From positions 1 through 11,102 of the forward strand of contig JAQSWC010000092.1 in the NCBI GenBank assembly GCA_029266815.1: DNA of 11,102 bases, in the 5' to 3' direction. Made by a program: the position numbers and the translations under genes. The stretch comes from Paucimonas sp. (GTDB lineage Bacteria > Pseudomonadota > Gammaproteobacteria > Burkholderiales > Burkholderiaceae_D). The notes beneath the pieces are model-generated. The model did not search any database and was not told the DNA's origin. It saw nothing but the letters and a program-made list of their open reading frames with translations. This document shows positions 1 to 7,004 of this stretch, one piece after another; the stretch's first letter is position 1, and each line of letters starts with the position of its first letter.

Positions 1-42
1 GCAACCATGTGACTGGAGTTCAGACGTGTGCTCTTCCGATCT
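1..42. other. Illumina adapter and probable index (non-genomic)
   Basis: Bases 9-42 reproduce the 34-base Illumina TruSeq index-side adapter, starting GTGACTGGAGTTCAGACGTG and ending in the usual CTCTTCCGATCT. The eight bases before it (GCAACCAT) sit exactly where the i7 index lies in that primer. Native DNA therefore begins at base 43, and the window starts at an untrimmed contig end. The match is to a sequence I know by heart; the index assignment is inference from position. Confidence 0.97.
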
Positions 43-203
43 ACCATCTTTTTGTGTATCGCCCCATATTCTGCTGGTTCTCTGAAGTAACTTTTCATTT
101 TGGCTGCTACACTATTTACTCTCAAAAATAGGGGGGGCGCCGAATTTTGTCGTTCTGCCAAATGTTTATATTGGACTATCAATAACACGCGAGGAGCCAA
201 ACG
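43..203 (+). other. Leader region of the first gene; no gene
   Basis: This is AT-rich sequence between the adapter and the first gene. It holds a run of seven G at 131-137 and a -10-like TATATT at 167-172 with no convincing -35 at the right distance. A good ribosome binding site, GAGGAG (191-196), lies 7 bases before the ATG at 204. The first native bases, ACCATCTTTTT (43-53), equal the 3' end of tRNA-Val plus its flank at 8414-8424, so a lost tRNA gene could lie just upstream. Nothing else is visible. Confidence 0.4.
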
Positions 204-749
204 ATGGTTTTTGATCTCAGTGCGATCGACCCATGGATATGGGCATTGATTGCATCCAGCGCGTTGATCATATTCGGCGGAGCTGCCGCGATGGTTCAGA
301 ATGTGCGGCGAGTACGCAGGCAGAAGGCACGAAACGATGCAGTAGCGGAAGCCGTCGTTTCATATTTCCGCCATACGGGCGTTGGCATCGCCGCCGGTTG
401 CATCAGCCTCAGTCCAAACAGGTATACCGTGATTATCGAATCGCAGCCGATGAAGCGCTTCCGCCTGTCGCATATCATTGAAGCAACCGTGAAGGATCAT
501 GTGAAGAAAACCTGCGGCCTCGAGGTGGACAAGATTTACTGGCGTTTCCCGATCCAGCAACAGCCTGCGTCAGCGGACGGAAAGGAAGTCAAGGCGGCAG
601 ATCACGACCCGTATATCAATGAAGGCCTTGTGAACTATCGGCACTTGCCCAAGATGGAGGTAGAAGAAATGTCCCTCGAGGATTTCGAGCAAGTCTCGCA
701 GAAGCTTGAAGTGCAGCAGAGCGGTCCGCTGGAGCAGCAGGAAAAATAG
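204..749 (+). CDS. Hypothetical membrane-anchored protein, 181 aa
   Basis: I do not recognise this protein. It has one N-terminal membrane segment (about residues 11-31, WIWALIASSALIIFGGAAA) followed by a basic stretch (VRRVRRQKAR), so by the positive-inside rule the rest should face the cytoplasm. Residues 45-120 form a compact mixed domain with the segments FRHTGVGIAAGCISLSPNRY and RLSHIIEATVKDHV. The last 60 residues are acidic and Gln/Glu-rich, probably flexible. The ATG start is well supported by GAGGAG 7 bases upstream. A strong hairpin 35 bases after the stop suggests a single-gene transcript. Base and codon use look like those of the neighbouring core genes. The coding call is firm; no function can be given. 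Confidence 0.8.
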   Translation: MVFDLSAIDPWIWALIASSALIIFGGAAAMVQNVRRVRRQKARNDAVAEAVVSYFRHTGVGIAAGCISLSPNRYTVIIESQPMKRFRLSHIIEATVKDHVKKTCGLEVDKIYWRFPIQQQPASADGKEVKAADHDPYINEGLVNYRHLPKMEVEEMSLEDFEQVSQKLEVQQSGPLEQQEK

Positions 750-784
750 GAATCCATTTGTCTGTTGCCAAGCGACGGGATGAA

Positions 785-822
785 CATGAAAAAGCCGCAT
801 CGTGGAATGCGGCTTTTTCATG
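785..822 (+). terminator. Perfect 16-bp hairpin, intrinsic terminator
   Basis: The arms CATGAAAAAGCCGCAT (785-800) and ATGCGGCTTTTTCATG (807-822) pair perfectly around a 6-base loop. The GC core flanked by A5 and T5 runs makes it a classic terminator shape that could work in both directions. It lies 35 bases after the stop of the 204-749 gene and 42 bases before the next start. Confidence 0.85.
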
Positions 823-864
823 TCTAGCCATTTCAACGTGTGATCGCAGTTTGCAGAGAAAACC

Positions 865-1248
865 ATGATGAAATCCCTTAAGACTTGGGCCAGGCAAATC
901 AAACGCGATGCCGTGATGTTGTGGTTCGCACGCTCGCATGCCGATACGCCTTTTATTGCGAAGGCTGTGTGCATCATTGCCGTGGCCTATGCACTCAGCC
1001 CTATCGACTTGATTCCGGATTTTGTGCCGGTACTCGGCTACCTGGATGATGTGGTGCTGCTTCCGTGCTTCATCTGGCTGGCGGTCCGGCTGTTGCCGCC
1101 GCAGGTAGTAAGCGAATGCAGGGCGCAGGCAGAGGAGTGGATGGAGAGGCGCGATCGTAGGCCAGTCAGCTACGTGGGTGCAGCCGCCATCGTGCTCCTG
1201 TGGGTTGCGCTACTGATACTTGGCTGGAAGTGGTGGTTCCAGACATGA
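865..1248 (+). CDS. DUF1232 (YkvA-family) membrane protein, 127 aa
   Basis: Residues 45-62, SPIDLIPDFVPVLGYLDD, are the hallmark of the DUF1232/YkvA family, small proteins of unknown function. A hydrophobic segment leads into the motif (about 30-44) and continues after it (61-77). A second clear membrane helix spans about 103-122 (YVGAAAIVLLWVALLILGWK). The N terminus is basic and amphipathic. Two ATG codons lie in tandem (865 and 868), so the protein is 127 or 126 aa; a weak AGAGA lies upstream. It is flanked by hairpins on both sides, so it is probably a single-gene unit convergent with the helicase gene. I see no clear promoter in the short space before it. Family call firm; role unknown. 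Confidence 0.88.
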   Translation: MMKSLKTWARQIKRDAVMLWFARSHADTPFIAKAVCIIAVAYALSPIDLIPDFVPVLGYLDDVVLLPCFIWLAVRLLPPQVVSECRAQAEEWMERRDRRPVSYVGAAAIVLLWVALLILGWKWWFQT

Positions 1249-1269
1249 ATGCCGTAGGAGGCGGACGTG

Positions 1270-1307
1270 AAAATGCCTTCCGCGCTGGAAGGCGGGGAAG
1301 GCATTTT
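1270..1307. terminator. Bidirectional terminator between convergent genes
   Basis: The arms AAAATGCCTTCC (1270-1281) and GGAAGGCATTTT (1296-1307) pair perfectly; a nested CCTTCC/GGAAGG alternative exists (1276-1281 with 1287-1292). The A and T runs at the two ends let it serve the plus-strand DUF1232 gene (stop at 1248) and the minus-strand helicase gene (stop at 1327). Confidence 0.85.
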
Positions 1308-1326
1308 TCTACGATGCTAAATTAAA

Positions 1327-2730
1327 TTAGCGGTCGCCGAAGGAGCGTTGTGACGGGCGTGCGCTGCCGCTGCTGCGTGGGGAAGACGACTTGTATTCTC
1401 CGCGTTCGCCCTTGGGGGCTGCAGACGGCTTGCTGAACGTGCGCTGCGTGGCGGGCTTGCCGCGCGACGTGCCGGGCTTCCAGCCGTCCGGCTTACGTTT
1501 CGCATGCGAAGGCGCGGAGCGTTTCGGCTCCAGGCCTTCTATCACGTCCACCGGAATCAACTGCTTGGTGAAGCGTTCGATGCGCTTGATGTTCATCTGC
1601 TCTGCATGGTTGACCAGCGAAATCGCGAGGCCGTTCCTGCCGGCGCGGCCGGTACGGCCGATGCGATGCACATAGTCTTCCGCAAACTTCGGCAGATCGT
1701 AGTTGACGACGTGGGTGATGGTCGGCACGTCGATACCACGTGCAGCAACGTCGGTTGCCACGAGTACTTTTACCTGGCCGCGGCGCAGTGCGTTCAGAGT
1801 GCGATTGCGCGCTCCTTGATTCATGTCGCCGTGCAGTGCCGCTGCCGAGAAGCCAGCGATGGTAAGACGGTCGGCAATCATGTCAGCATCGCGCTTGGTC
1901 GCGGTAAACACCACGGCCTGGTCGATGGCCGTATCGCGCAGAAGATGATCTAGCATCTTGTTCTTGTGCGAGAGGTCATCCACGAAGTGCATGCGCTGCT
2001 GGATGTTCTCATGCTTGTTCGATGCGCTCGTGATTGCCACTACCAGCGGATCCTTGGTAATGCGACGAGCCATGGTGCCGACCACGCCGTCGAGCGTCGC
2101 CGAGAACAGCATGGTCTGGCGCGTTTCCGGCGTCTTGGCAATGATCCTCTCGATGTCGTCGATGAAGCCCATATCGAGCATACGGTCGGCTTCATCAAGC
2201 ACGAGAATCTCGAGCTCAGAGAAATCGATCTTGCCCGACTCCATGTGGTCGATCAGGCGTCCCGGCGTCGCCACCAGGATTTCCGGATTGCGCGACAGGA
2301 GCTGCATCTGTTTCGGATAAGGCATGCCACCCAAAATCGATACCGCCTTCACGCGACGCATGTAAGAGCCGTACTTGTCGGTAGCCGTGGTGACTTGGAG
2401 CGCGAGTTCGCGCGTCGGCGTCAGCACCAGCATCTTCGGTTGCGCGGGCTGGAAGCGCGGACGGTCGCCGCGTGCGCGTGCAGCTTGGCGTTCCTGGTTG
2501 GGCGTCTTGCCGCCTTGAGCGGCAGCGTTTGCCGTCGCCGCAAACTTGTGCAGAGAAGGCAGCATGAATGCCGCTGTCTTGCCCGAGCCGGTCTGCGACG
2601 AGACCAGCAGATCGCGTCCCTCGATAGCTGCGGGAATGGATTGTTCCTGCACTGGCGTGGGCTTCGTGTAGCCTGCTTCGTCAAGTGCCTTGAGAATGGA
2701 CGTGTGTAATCCTAATGCTTCAAAAGTCAT
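1327..2730 (-). CDS. rhlE: DEAD-box ATP-dependent RNA helicase, RhlE family
   Basis: An ATP-driven RNA-unwinding enzyme, expected to act in mRNA decay, ribosome assembly or cold adaptation. All core motifs are present, counting from the ATG at 2730 (467 aa): Q motif around 21-33 (YTKPTPVQEQSIP), Walker A SQTGSGKT (45-52), Ia PTRELALQ (105-112), Ib TPGR (155-158), DEAD (179-182), SAT (210-212), V ATDVAARGIDVP (325-336), VI HRIGRTGRAGR (355-365). An Ala/Gln/Arg-rich insert (about 66-99) separates Walker A from motif Ia. The last ~65 residues are a basic, Ser/Pro/Arg-rich tail, as in RhlE-type proteins, probably for RNA binding. A TTG one codon upstream (2733) is possible but unlikely; a weak GAAAG precedes the ATG. 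A promoter candidate at 2960-2989 gives an unusually long leader. The exact subfamily (RhlE versus a close paralogue) is inference. Confidence 0.93.
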   Translation of the reverse strand: MTFEALGLHTSILKALDEAGYTKPTPVQEQSIPAAIEGRDLLVSSQTGSGKTAAFMLPSLHKFAATANAAAQGGKTPNQERQAARARGDRPRFQPAQPKMLVLTPTRELALQVTTATDKYGSYMRRVKAVSILGGMPYPKQMQLLSRNPEILVATPGRLIDHMESGKIDFSELEILVLDEADRMLDMGFIDDIERIIAKTPETRQTMLFSATLDGVVGTMARRITKDPLVVAITSASNKHENIQQRMHFVDDLSHKNKMLDHLLRDTAIDQAVVFTATKRDADMIADRLTIAGFSAAALHGDMNQGARNRTLNALRRGQVKVLVATDVAARGIDVPTITHVVNYDLPKFAEDYVHRIGRTGRAGRNGLAISLVNHAEQMNIKRIERFTKQLIPVDVIEGLEPKRSAPSHAKRKPDGWKPGTSRGKPATQRTFSKPSAAPKGERGEYKSSSPRSSGSARPSQRSFGDR

Positions 2731-2959
2731 CAATTTCTTTCGTCAATAGTTCAGCGCCGTGCAATGAAAAGCACGGACAATCAATAGCAACGCCAACCAA
2801 CGAAACAAACAAGAAAATCTGCGAGATTTCGGCACAGAAAGCTTTGCGCCGGGACGATGTCTACGATGCTGACACCAAAAGGCGGGAGGGCTTCAAGTAA
2901 ATGCTAAACGGTTTGCGGTTGCAGCCAAGTGCAACGCGTTTTGCATTGCACAAGGCGGC

Positions 2960-2989
2960 ATTGTACAGGTAATCGGGAGATCGTGTCAG
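2960..2989 (-). promoter_or_regulatory. Putative sigma-70 promoter of the helicase gene
   Basis: On the minus strand, CTGACA (2984-2989, five of six consensus bases) is followed after 18 bases by TACAAT (2960-2965, five of six). The start would fall near 2953, which gives a leader of about 220 bases before the ATG at 2730. The promoter begins only 6 bases past the fabI stop codon. I see no strong terminator between fabI and this promoter, so some fabI read-through is also possible. Confidence 0.5.
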
Positions 2990-2994
2990 CTAAA

Positions 2995-3774
2995 TTATTC
3001 TGCGATGCACATGACGTTCGAAAAACCGCCGTCGACGTAAGTGATTTCGCTGGTGATGCCGCCGGCAAGCGGCGACAGGAGGAAGGCTGCAGTATTGCCG
3101 ACATCCTCGATCGTCACGTTACGGCGCAGCGGAGCATTGGCGGCGACGATGCCGAGAAGCTTGCTGAAATCCTTGATGCCGGACGCGGCCAGCGTCTTGA
3201 TCGGACCAGCGGAAATGCCGTTGACGCGGATGCCCTTGGGGCCGAGCGACTCGGCGAGGTAACGCACGCTGGCTTCGAGCGATGCCTTGGCCAGGCCCAT
3301 GGTGTTGTAGTTGGGCGTGGCGCGCATTGAGCCGAGATAGGTCAGCGTCAGAAGCGCTGAGCCTTCGCGCAGCAGCGGCAGCGCGGCTTTCGCCATGGCG
3401 GGAAAGCTGTAAGCCGAGATGTCGTGCGCGATCTTGAACGACTCGCGTGAAAGACCGTCGAGGAAATCGCCGGCGATCGCCTCGCGAGGCGCGAAACCGA
3501 TCGAGTGCACCATGCCGTCGAGGTGGTCCCAGGATTTGGCGAGGTCGGCGAAGAGGGCATTGATCTGCTCATCGCTGCCGACATCGCAATCGAAAATGAG
3601 GGAACTGCCGAATTCCTTGGCAAACTCGGTAATGCGGTCCTTGAAGCGTTCTCCCACATAAGTGAAGGCCAGTTCCGCGCCCTCGCGCTTGCATGCCTGC
3701 GCAATGCCGTAAGCGATGGAACGGTTAGATAGCAGGCCGGTGATCAGGATTTTTTTGCCTTGCAAGAATGCCAT
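2995..3774 (-). CDS. fabI: Enoyl-[acyl-carrier-protein] reductase (NADH)
   Basis: Reduces the trans-2 double bond of enoyl-ACP in the last step of each fatty acid elongation cycle in the cytoplasm; it is the target of triclosan and related inhibitors. The 259-aa length is normal. It is a divergent short-chain dehydrogenase with the FabI-type nucleotide loop GLLSNRSIAYG (13-23) and SIGFAP (91-96). The catalytic set Tyr146, Tyr156 and Lys163 (LTYLGSMRATPNYNTMGLAK region) has the same spacing and numbering as in E. coli FabI. The C-terminal part GGITSEITYVDGG is typical. The ATG at 3774 has a CCGGAG ribosome binding site 6-7 bases upstream. It appears to be transcribed from its own promoter (3883-3911). 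Confidence 0.97.
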   Translation of the reverse strand: MAFLQGKKILITGLLSNRSIAYGIAQACKREGAELAFTYVGERFKDRITEFAKEFGSSLIFDCDVGSDEQINALFADLAKSWDHLDGMVHSIGFAPREAIAGDFLDGLSRESFKIAHDISAYSFPAMAKAALPLLREGSALLTLTYLGSMRATPNYNTMGLAKASLEASVRYLAESLGPKGIRVNGISAGPIKTLAASGIKDFSKLLGIVAANAPLRRNVTIEDVGNTAAFLLSPLAGGITSEITYVDGGFSNVMCIAE

Positions 3775-3882
3775 TTGAGACTCCGGATAAGTTCGCGAAC
3801 ATCGATTTCAGCGTAATGAAAAGCAGCTTACGCGCGCTCGCACCAGGCAAGGCGTCTACATGCAATTTTCAAAACTTGCGAG

Positions 3883-3911
3883 ATTGTAGGGGGTCGCTGC
3901 GATTGCGGCAA
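3883..3911 (-). promoter_or_regulatory. Putative sigma-70 promoter of fabI
   Basis: Minus-strand TTGCCG (3906-3911) and TACAAT (3883-3888) are separated by 17 bases. The expected start near 3876 gives a leader of about 100 bases before the fabI ATG. It lies just past the hairpin that ends the transglycosylase gene. Confidence 0.5.
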
Positions 3912-3916
3912 CTTTT

Positions 3917-3949
3917 GCGGAATGGAAGCCGTGAATGCTTCCATTCCGC
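3917..3949 (-). terminator. Perfect 13-bp hairpin after the transglycosylase gene
   Basis: GCGGAATGGAAGC (3917-3929) pairs perfectly with GCTTCCATTCCGC (3937-3949) around a 7-base loop, starting 6 bases past the stop codon of the 3956-5326 gene. On the minus strand the hairpin is followed by AAAAGTT, not a T run. It may therefore work as an RNA 3'-end stabiliser or a factor-assisted terminator rather than a textbook intrinsic one. Confidence 0.6.
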
Positions 3950-3955
3950 GACGTG

Positions 3956-5326
3956 TCAGGACTGTTTCCTGCGGACCGGCTTGGAGGCAGTCGCGGGAGC
4001 TTTCGCGCGCTGCACTGAGCGGATGGTTGTTGCCTTGGCTTGTCTAACGGGCTTTGCAGATTTGACTCGCTTTCGGGACGATGAGCGTGCCGCCACCTCC
4101 AGCTTTAGCGTTTGGCCTGCTGCCACTTTCTCGTTGCGCAGGTTATTCCACGACTTGATCTGAGCCACGCTGACTTTGTGCCGCTTCGCAATACTCGCCT
4201 GTTCATTCTTTGGCACCAGGATGGTCGATCCGGCGCGCAATTGCATGCGCGGCGGAATTTGGTTCACTTCGCGAATCACGGCCGGCGTGGTACCGAAGCG
4301 CTTGGCAATGGTCTCGATCTTTTCGCGTGCCGTGGTCACGGTATGCGAAGTCCATGAAGAAAGCGTGCGTCCCCATTTCGCCAGGTTGGTTTTGAATTTC
4401 TCAGCATTGCTTTGCGGCAGAAGAATCTTGGTGTCCGAACTGCCGATGATTACGGGCCGGTTGAACTGGGGATTCAGTGCCTTGAAATCGTCGAGCGACA
4501 ATTCGGCAAGCTGTGCCGCAACCTTGATGTCCATGTCGCGCGTCTTGCCGATAGTGACGAAATACGGCTGATTGTCCACTTTCGGTAACGCGATGTTGTA
4601 CTGGTCCGGGGTAGCGATGATGTTTTTAACCGCCTGCAGCTTGGGCACGTAGTTGCGCGTTTCCCCGGGCATGTGGAGGCTACTGTAGTCCGTCGGCAAA
4701 CCGGCAGCCTTATTCTTGCTAATGGCGCGGCGTACCGAGCCTTCGCCCCAGTTGTAGGCGGCCAGCGCAAGCTGCCAGTCGCCGAACATATTGTGAAGTT
4801 TCTGCAGGTAGTTGAGCGCCGCATCCGTGGAAGCAAGAATATTGCGGCGCTCATCCTTGAAGACGCTTTGCTTCAGGTTGAAATCGAGGCCCGTGGCAGG
4901 AACGAACTGCCACATGCCGGCCGCCTTGGCGGTCGAGTAGGCGTTCGGATTGAATGCGGATTCAATGAAGGGCAACAGCGCCAGCTCGGTCGGCATGTTG
5001 CGCTTCTCGAGCTCTTCGACTACGTGATACAGATAGCGGGATGCGCGCGTCGTGGTGCGATGAATGTAGTCGGGTCGCGAGACGTACCAGACGGTGTGAT
5101 TCACCACCAGTGGGCTTTCCAGATCGGGAATGGCGAAGCCGCGGCGAATACGCTCCCAGATATCGAGTTGCTCCTTGCCGAGTACCTGCAGTTCAGGATC
5201 GTTGGGGTCAAAAGCCGCATCGGTGATGGTGGCTTGCAGTTCGGGCTGTAGGGGAAGTGCGAGGTCGTCGGCAAATGCCGACGCAGCCAGGGTGATTGCC
5301 GTTAACGCAAATAGAATTTTTTTCAT
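3956..5326 (-). CDS. mltD: Membrane-bound lytic murein transglycosylase D-like, LysM repeats
   Basis: Cleaves the glycan strands of peptidoglycan in the periplasm, forming 1,6-anhydro ends. From the ATG at 5326 (456 aa) it has a signal peptide, MKKILFALTAITLAASAFA, with cleavage likely after residue 19. There is no lipobox cysteine, so unlike E. coli MltD it may be soluble rather than a lipoprotein. The SLT domain covers about 105-215: catalytic Glu122 in PFIESAFNP, GMWQF (137-141), AAYNWGEG (189-196). A LysM repeat lies at about 328-372 and a second, poorer one at 378-412. The last 45 residues are Lys/Arg-rich. The frame is open upstream to 5383, but the signal peptide, GAGG before ATG 5326 and the promoter at 5367-5396 support the shorter form. 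It follows gloB on the same strand. Confidence 0.92.
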   Translation of the reverse strand: MKKILFALTAITLAASAFADDLALPLQPELQATITDAAFDPNDPELQVLGKEQLDIWERIRRGFAIPDLESPLVVNHTVWYVSRPDYIHRTTTRASRYLYHVVEELEKRNMPTELALLPFIESAFNPNAYSTAKAAGMWQFVPATGLDFNLKQSVFKDERRNILASTDAALNYLQKLHNMFGDWQLALAAYNWGEGSVRRAISKNKAAGLPTDYSSLHMPGETRNYVPKLQAVKNIIATPDQYNIALPKVDNQPYFVTIGKTRDMDIKVAAQLAELSLDDFKALNPQFNRPVIIGSSDTKILLPQSNAEKFKTNLAKWGRTLSSWTSHTVTTAREKIETIAKRFGTTPAVIREVNQIPPRMQLRAGSTILVPKNEQASIAKRHKVSVAQIKSWNNLRNEKVAAGQTLKLEVAARSSSRKRVKSAKPVRQAKATTIRSVQRAKAPATASKPVRRKQS

Positions 5327-5366
5327 GCGTCCTCGTTCATAGGTCGGCCCGGTTAAAGTGGTCTGG

Positions 5367-5396
5367 AGTGTACGCAATCGCATTTTGCTGCGTCAA
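5367..5396 (-). promoter_or_regulatory. Putative sigma-70 promoter of mltD
   Basis: Minus-strand TTGACG (5391-5396, five of six) and TACACT (5367-5372, four of six) lie 18 bases apart in the 113-base gap after gloB. The start would be near 5360, about 34 bases before the ATG at 5326. It would lie inside the longer reading frame from 5383, which argues against that longer start. Confidence 0.5.
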
Positions 5397-5439
5397 GCGT
5401 ATTTACCTCAAGAAATAACTACCTGTAATGAAGAGCGCC

Positions 5440-6213
5440 TCAACAGAAAACGTTTTTCCATTCACGCAAGGCGGTAAAAATTGCAAGGCCATCATTTCCG
5501 TAAGACGGATTCAAAGACCGCACGCGAGCTTGCACTTCTGGTTCATTGCAGCGCAGAAAAGGGTTGGTAGCCTTTTCTAGGCCGATGCTGGACGGCACGG
5601 TCGGTAGGTTTCTACTCCGTTTGGCTTGCTCGTTCGCAATTCGTTCCCTTACAGCAGCATTTCCCTGTTCCACTGCCTCCGCAAATTTTAAATTTGCAAG
5701 AGTGTATTCATGAGCGCAGTAAACCTCTGTATTGTCAGCCAGGGACGCAAGTTTCTGCAGTGACTCATACATCTGTGACGGTGTGCCTTCGAAAAGCCTG
5801 CCACATCCGGCACCGAACAGGGTGTCGCCGCAGAACAGCCAATGTTCAGTCTGCGAATGGTATGCAATATGAGTGAGCGTGTGCCCAGGGACCTTGAGGA
5901 CAATTAACTCCAGGCACAGTTCCGGAAGGTGCACGATATCGTTTTGATCGACCGCAATCGTGATTTCGGCAATACGCGATTCTTGAGGTCCGTATACGGG
6001 AACCTTGAAGCGGCGCTTTAATTCGGCCACGCCCCCGACGTGGTCGGAATGATGATGTGTCAGTAGAATAGCGACCAGGCGCAAGCGCATATCATCAAGG
6101 GCTGTCAGAATAGGGGCCGCATCGCCGGGATCGACCACGGCAGCGAACTCTCCGTTGTGGATCAACCAGAGATAATTGTCTTCAAATGCGGGAACAGCGA
6201 GTACCTTCAACAT
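5440..6213 (-). CDS. gloB: Hydroxyacylglutathione hydrolase (glyoxalase II)
   Basis: Hydrolyses S-D-lactoylglutathione to D-lactate and glutathione, the second step of methylglyoxal detoxification. The metallo-beta-lactamase fold carries the complete two-metal ligand set: THHHSDH (52-58; His53, His55, Asp57, His58), His111 in PGHT, Asp130 in CGDTLF, His168 in CAHEYT. The glyoxalase II C-terminal region is present, with NPFLR (217-221) and the terminal ALREWKNVF. The 257-aa length is normal. The ATG at 6213 lies only 4 bases from the divergent methyltransferase ATG at 6218; no strong ribosome binding site is seen. A promoter candidate lies inside the methyltransferase coding sequence (6245-6272). 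Confidence 0.96.
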   Translation of the reverse strand: MLKVLAVPAFEDNYLWLIHNGEFAAVVDPGDAAPILTALDDMRLRLVAILLTHHHSDHVGGVAELKRRFKVPVYGPQESRIAEITIAVDQNDIVHLPELCLELIVLKVPGHTLTHIAYHSQTEHWLFCGDTLFGAGCGRLFEGTPSQMYESLQKLASLADNTEVYCAHEYTLANLKFAEAVEQGNAAVRERIANEQAKRSRNLPTVPSSIGLEKATNPFLRCNEPEVQARVRSLNPSYGNDGLAIFTALREWKNVFC

Positions 6214-6217
6214 ACGA

Positions 6218-6997
6218 ATGAAATCGTCTTCGCCCGAAAAATCGATTATATCGCTCGCTTCCTGGCTTGAAACGCCGGTGGGCAGCTATGTACGCGGATG
6301 GGAACAAGCTCGCTTCGATGAGCTGACATCGGATATCTTCGGTTTCAATGCGGTGCAGATCGGTTTGCCCCAATTAAATGCCTTGCAGGCAAACCGTATG
6401 CCCAACAAGTGGATTACTGACACGCACGTGCCCTCGGCTGCAATGCAGGCAAGCGGCACATTGCCCGTAGTCGTGGTGCACGACTACACGGAATTGCCGT
6501 TCGCTTCACAAAGCCTGGACCTTATCGTGCTGCCTCACGTGCTTGAATTCTCCGAAGAACCCCATCAGGTTTTGCGCGAGGTGGAGCGGGTACTGATTCC
6601 CGAAGGTCAGGTCATCATCTGCGGCTTCAACAATGCCAGCCTGTGGGGCATGAGGCAGTTTAGTGGCAGCCTGTTCGGTTCGCATTTCCTTCCGCACGGC
6701 GAATTCATCAGCCTGCTGCGCATGAAGGACTGGCTTAAGTTGCTTAATATGGAAGTCAATCGTGGCCACTTCGGCTGTTATGCGCCACCGTGCCGCACTG
6801 CCAAGTGGCTTCAGCGCTTCGATTTCATGGAGAAGGCAGGCGACCGGTGGTGGCCGTATCTCGGTGCCATCTACATGGTCCAGGCGATCAAGCGCGTCAA
6901 GGGCATGCGCCTGATAGGACCGGCGTGGTCCAAGCAGGGGGTAAAGTCTGCCAAAGGCGTACCGGTGGCAAACCGCGTACACAAGAAATCAGATTGA
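6218..6997 (+). CDS. Class I SAM-dependent methyltransferase, YafS-like
   Basis: A predicted S-adenosylmethionine-dependent methyltransferase; the substrate is unknown. The Methyltransf_11-type core covers about 85-140: ELPFASQSLDLIVLPHVLEF (92-111), then the acidic/basic helix HQVLREVERVLIPEG (116-130) and the strand QVIICGFNN (131-139). The usual glycine-rich SAM loop near residues 41-50 is weak. The position next to gloB and rnhA matches E. coli yafS. The frame is open to a TTG at 6176, which would overlap gloB; I prefer the ATG at 6218 (259 aa), because family members as I recall them begin shortly before the SLASWLETPVGSYVRGWEQ segment. It is 7 bases from rnhA, so the two are probably co-transcribed. 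Its promoter must lie inside gloB; I could not identify it. Confidence 0.87.
   Translation: MKSSSPEKSIISLASWLETPVGSYVRGWEQARFDELTSDIFGFNAVQIGLPQLNALQANRMPNKWITDTHVPSAAMQASGTLPVVVVHDYTELPFASQSLDLIVLPHVLEFSEEPHQVLREVERVLIPEGQVIICGFNNASLWGMRQFSGSLFGSHFLPHGEFISLLRMKDWLKLLNMEVNRGHFGCYAPPCRTAKWLQRFDFMEKAGDRWWPYLGAIYMVQAIKRVKGMRLIGPAWSKQGVKSAKGVPVANRVHKKSD
6245..6272 (-). promoter_or_regulatory. Putative promoter of gloB inside the divergent gene
   Basis: A perfect minus-strand TATAAT (6245-6250) lies 16 bases from a weak -35, TTTCAA (6267-6272). The start near 6238 would give a leader of about 25 bases for gloB. It lies entirely within the first codons of the divergent methyltransferase gene. Confidence 0.4.
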
Positions 6998-7004
6998 ACA
7001 TCGA

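Noticed and set aside
1966..2709. Plus-strand open frame of 247 codons opposite the helicase gene
   Set aside because: It is the antisense shadow of a complete DEAD-box helicase with every motif intact; its protein is Arg/His-rich with no recognisable domain.
4673..5251. Plus-strand open frame of 192 codons opposite mltD
   Set aside because: Antisense shadow of the SLT domain; no ribosome binding site or known motif.
5327..5383. Longer N terminus for the transglycosylase (ATG at 5383)
   Set aside because: It would place 19 residues before a clean signal peptide and would start upstream of the predicted transcript start.
6176..6217. TTG start for the methyltransferase overlapping gloB
   Set aside because: The ATG at 6218 fits the family length better and avoids a 38-base overlap with the divergent gloB gene.
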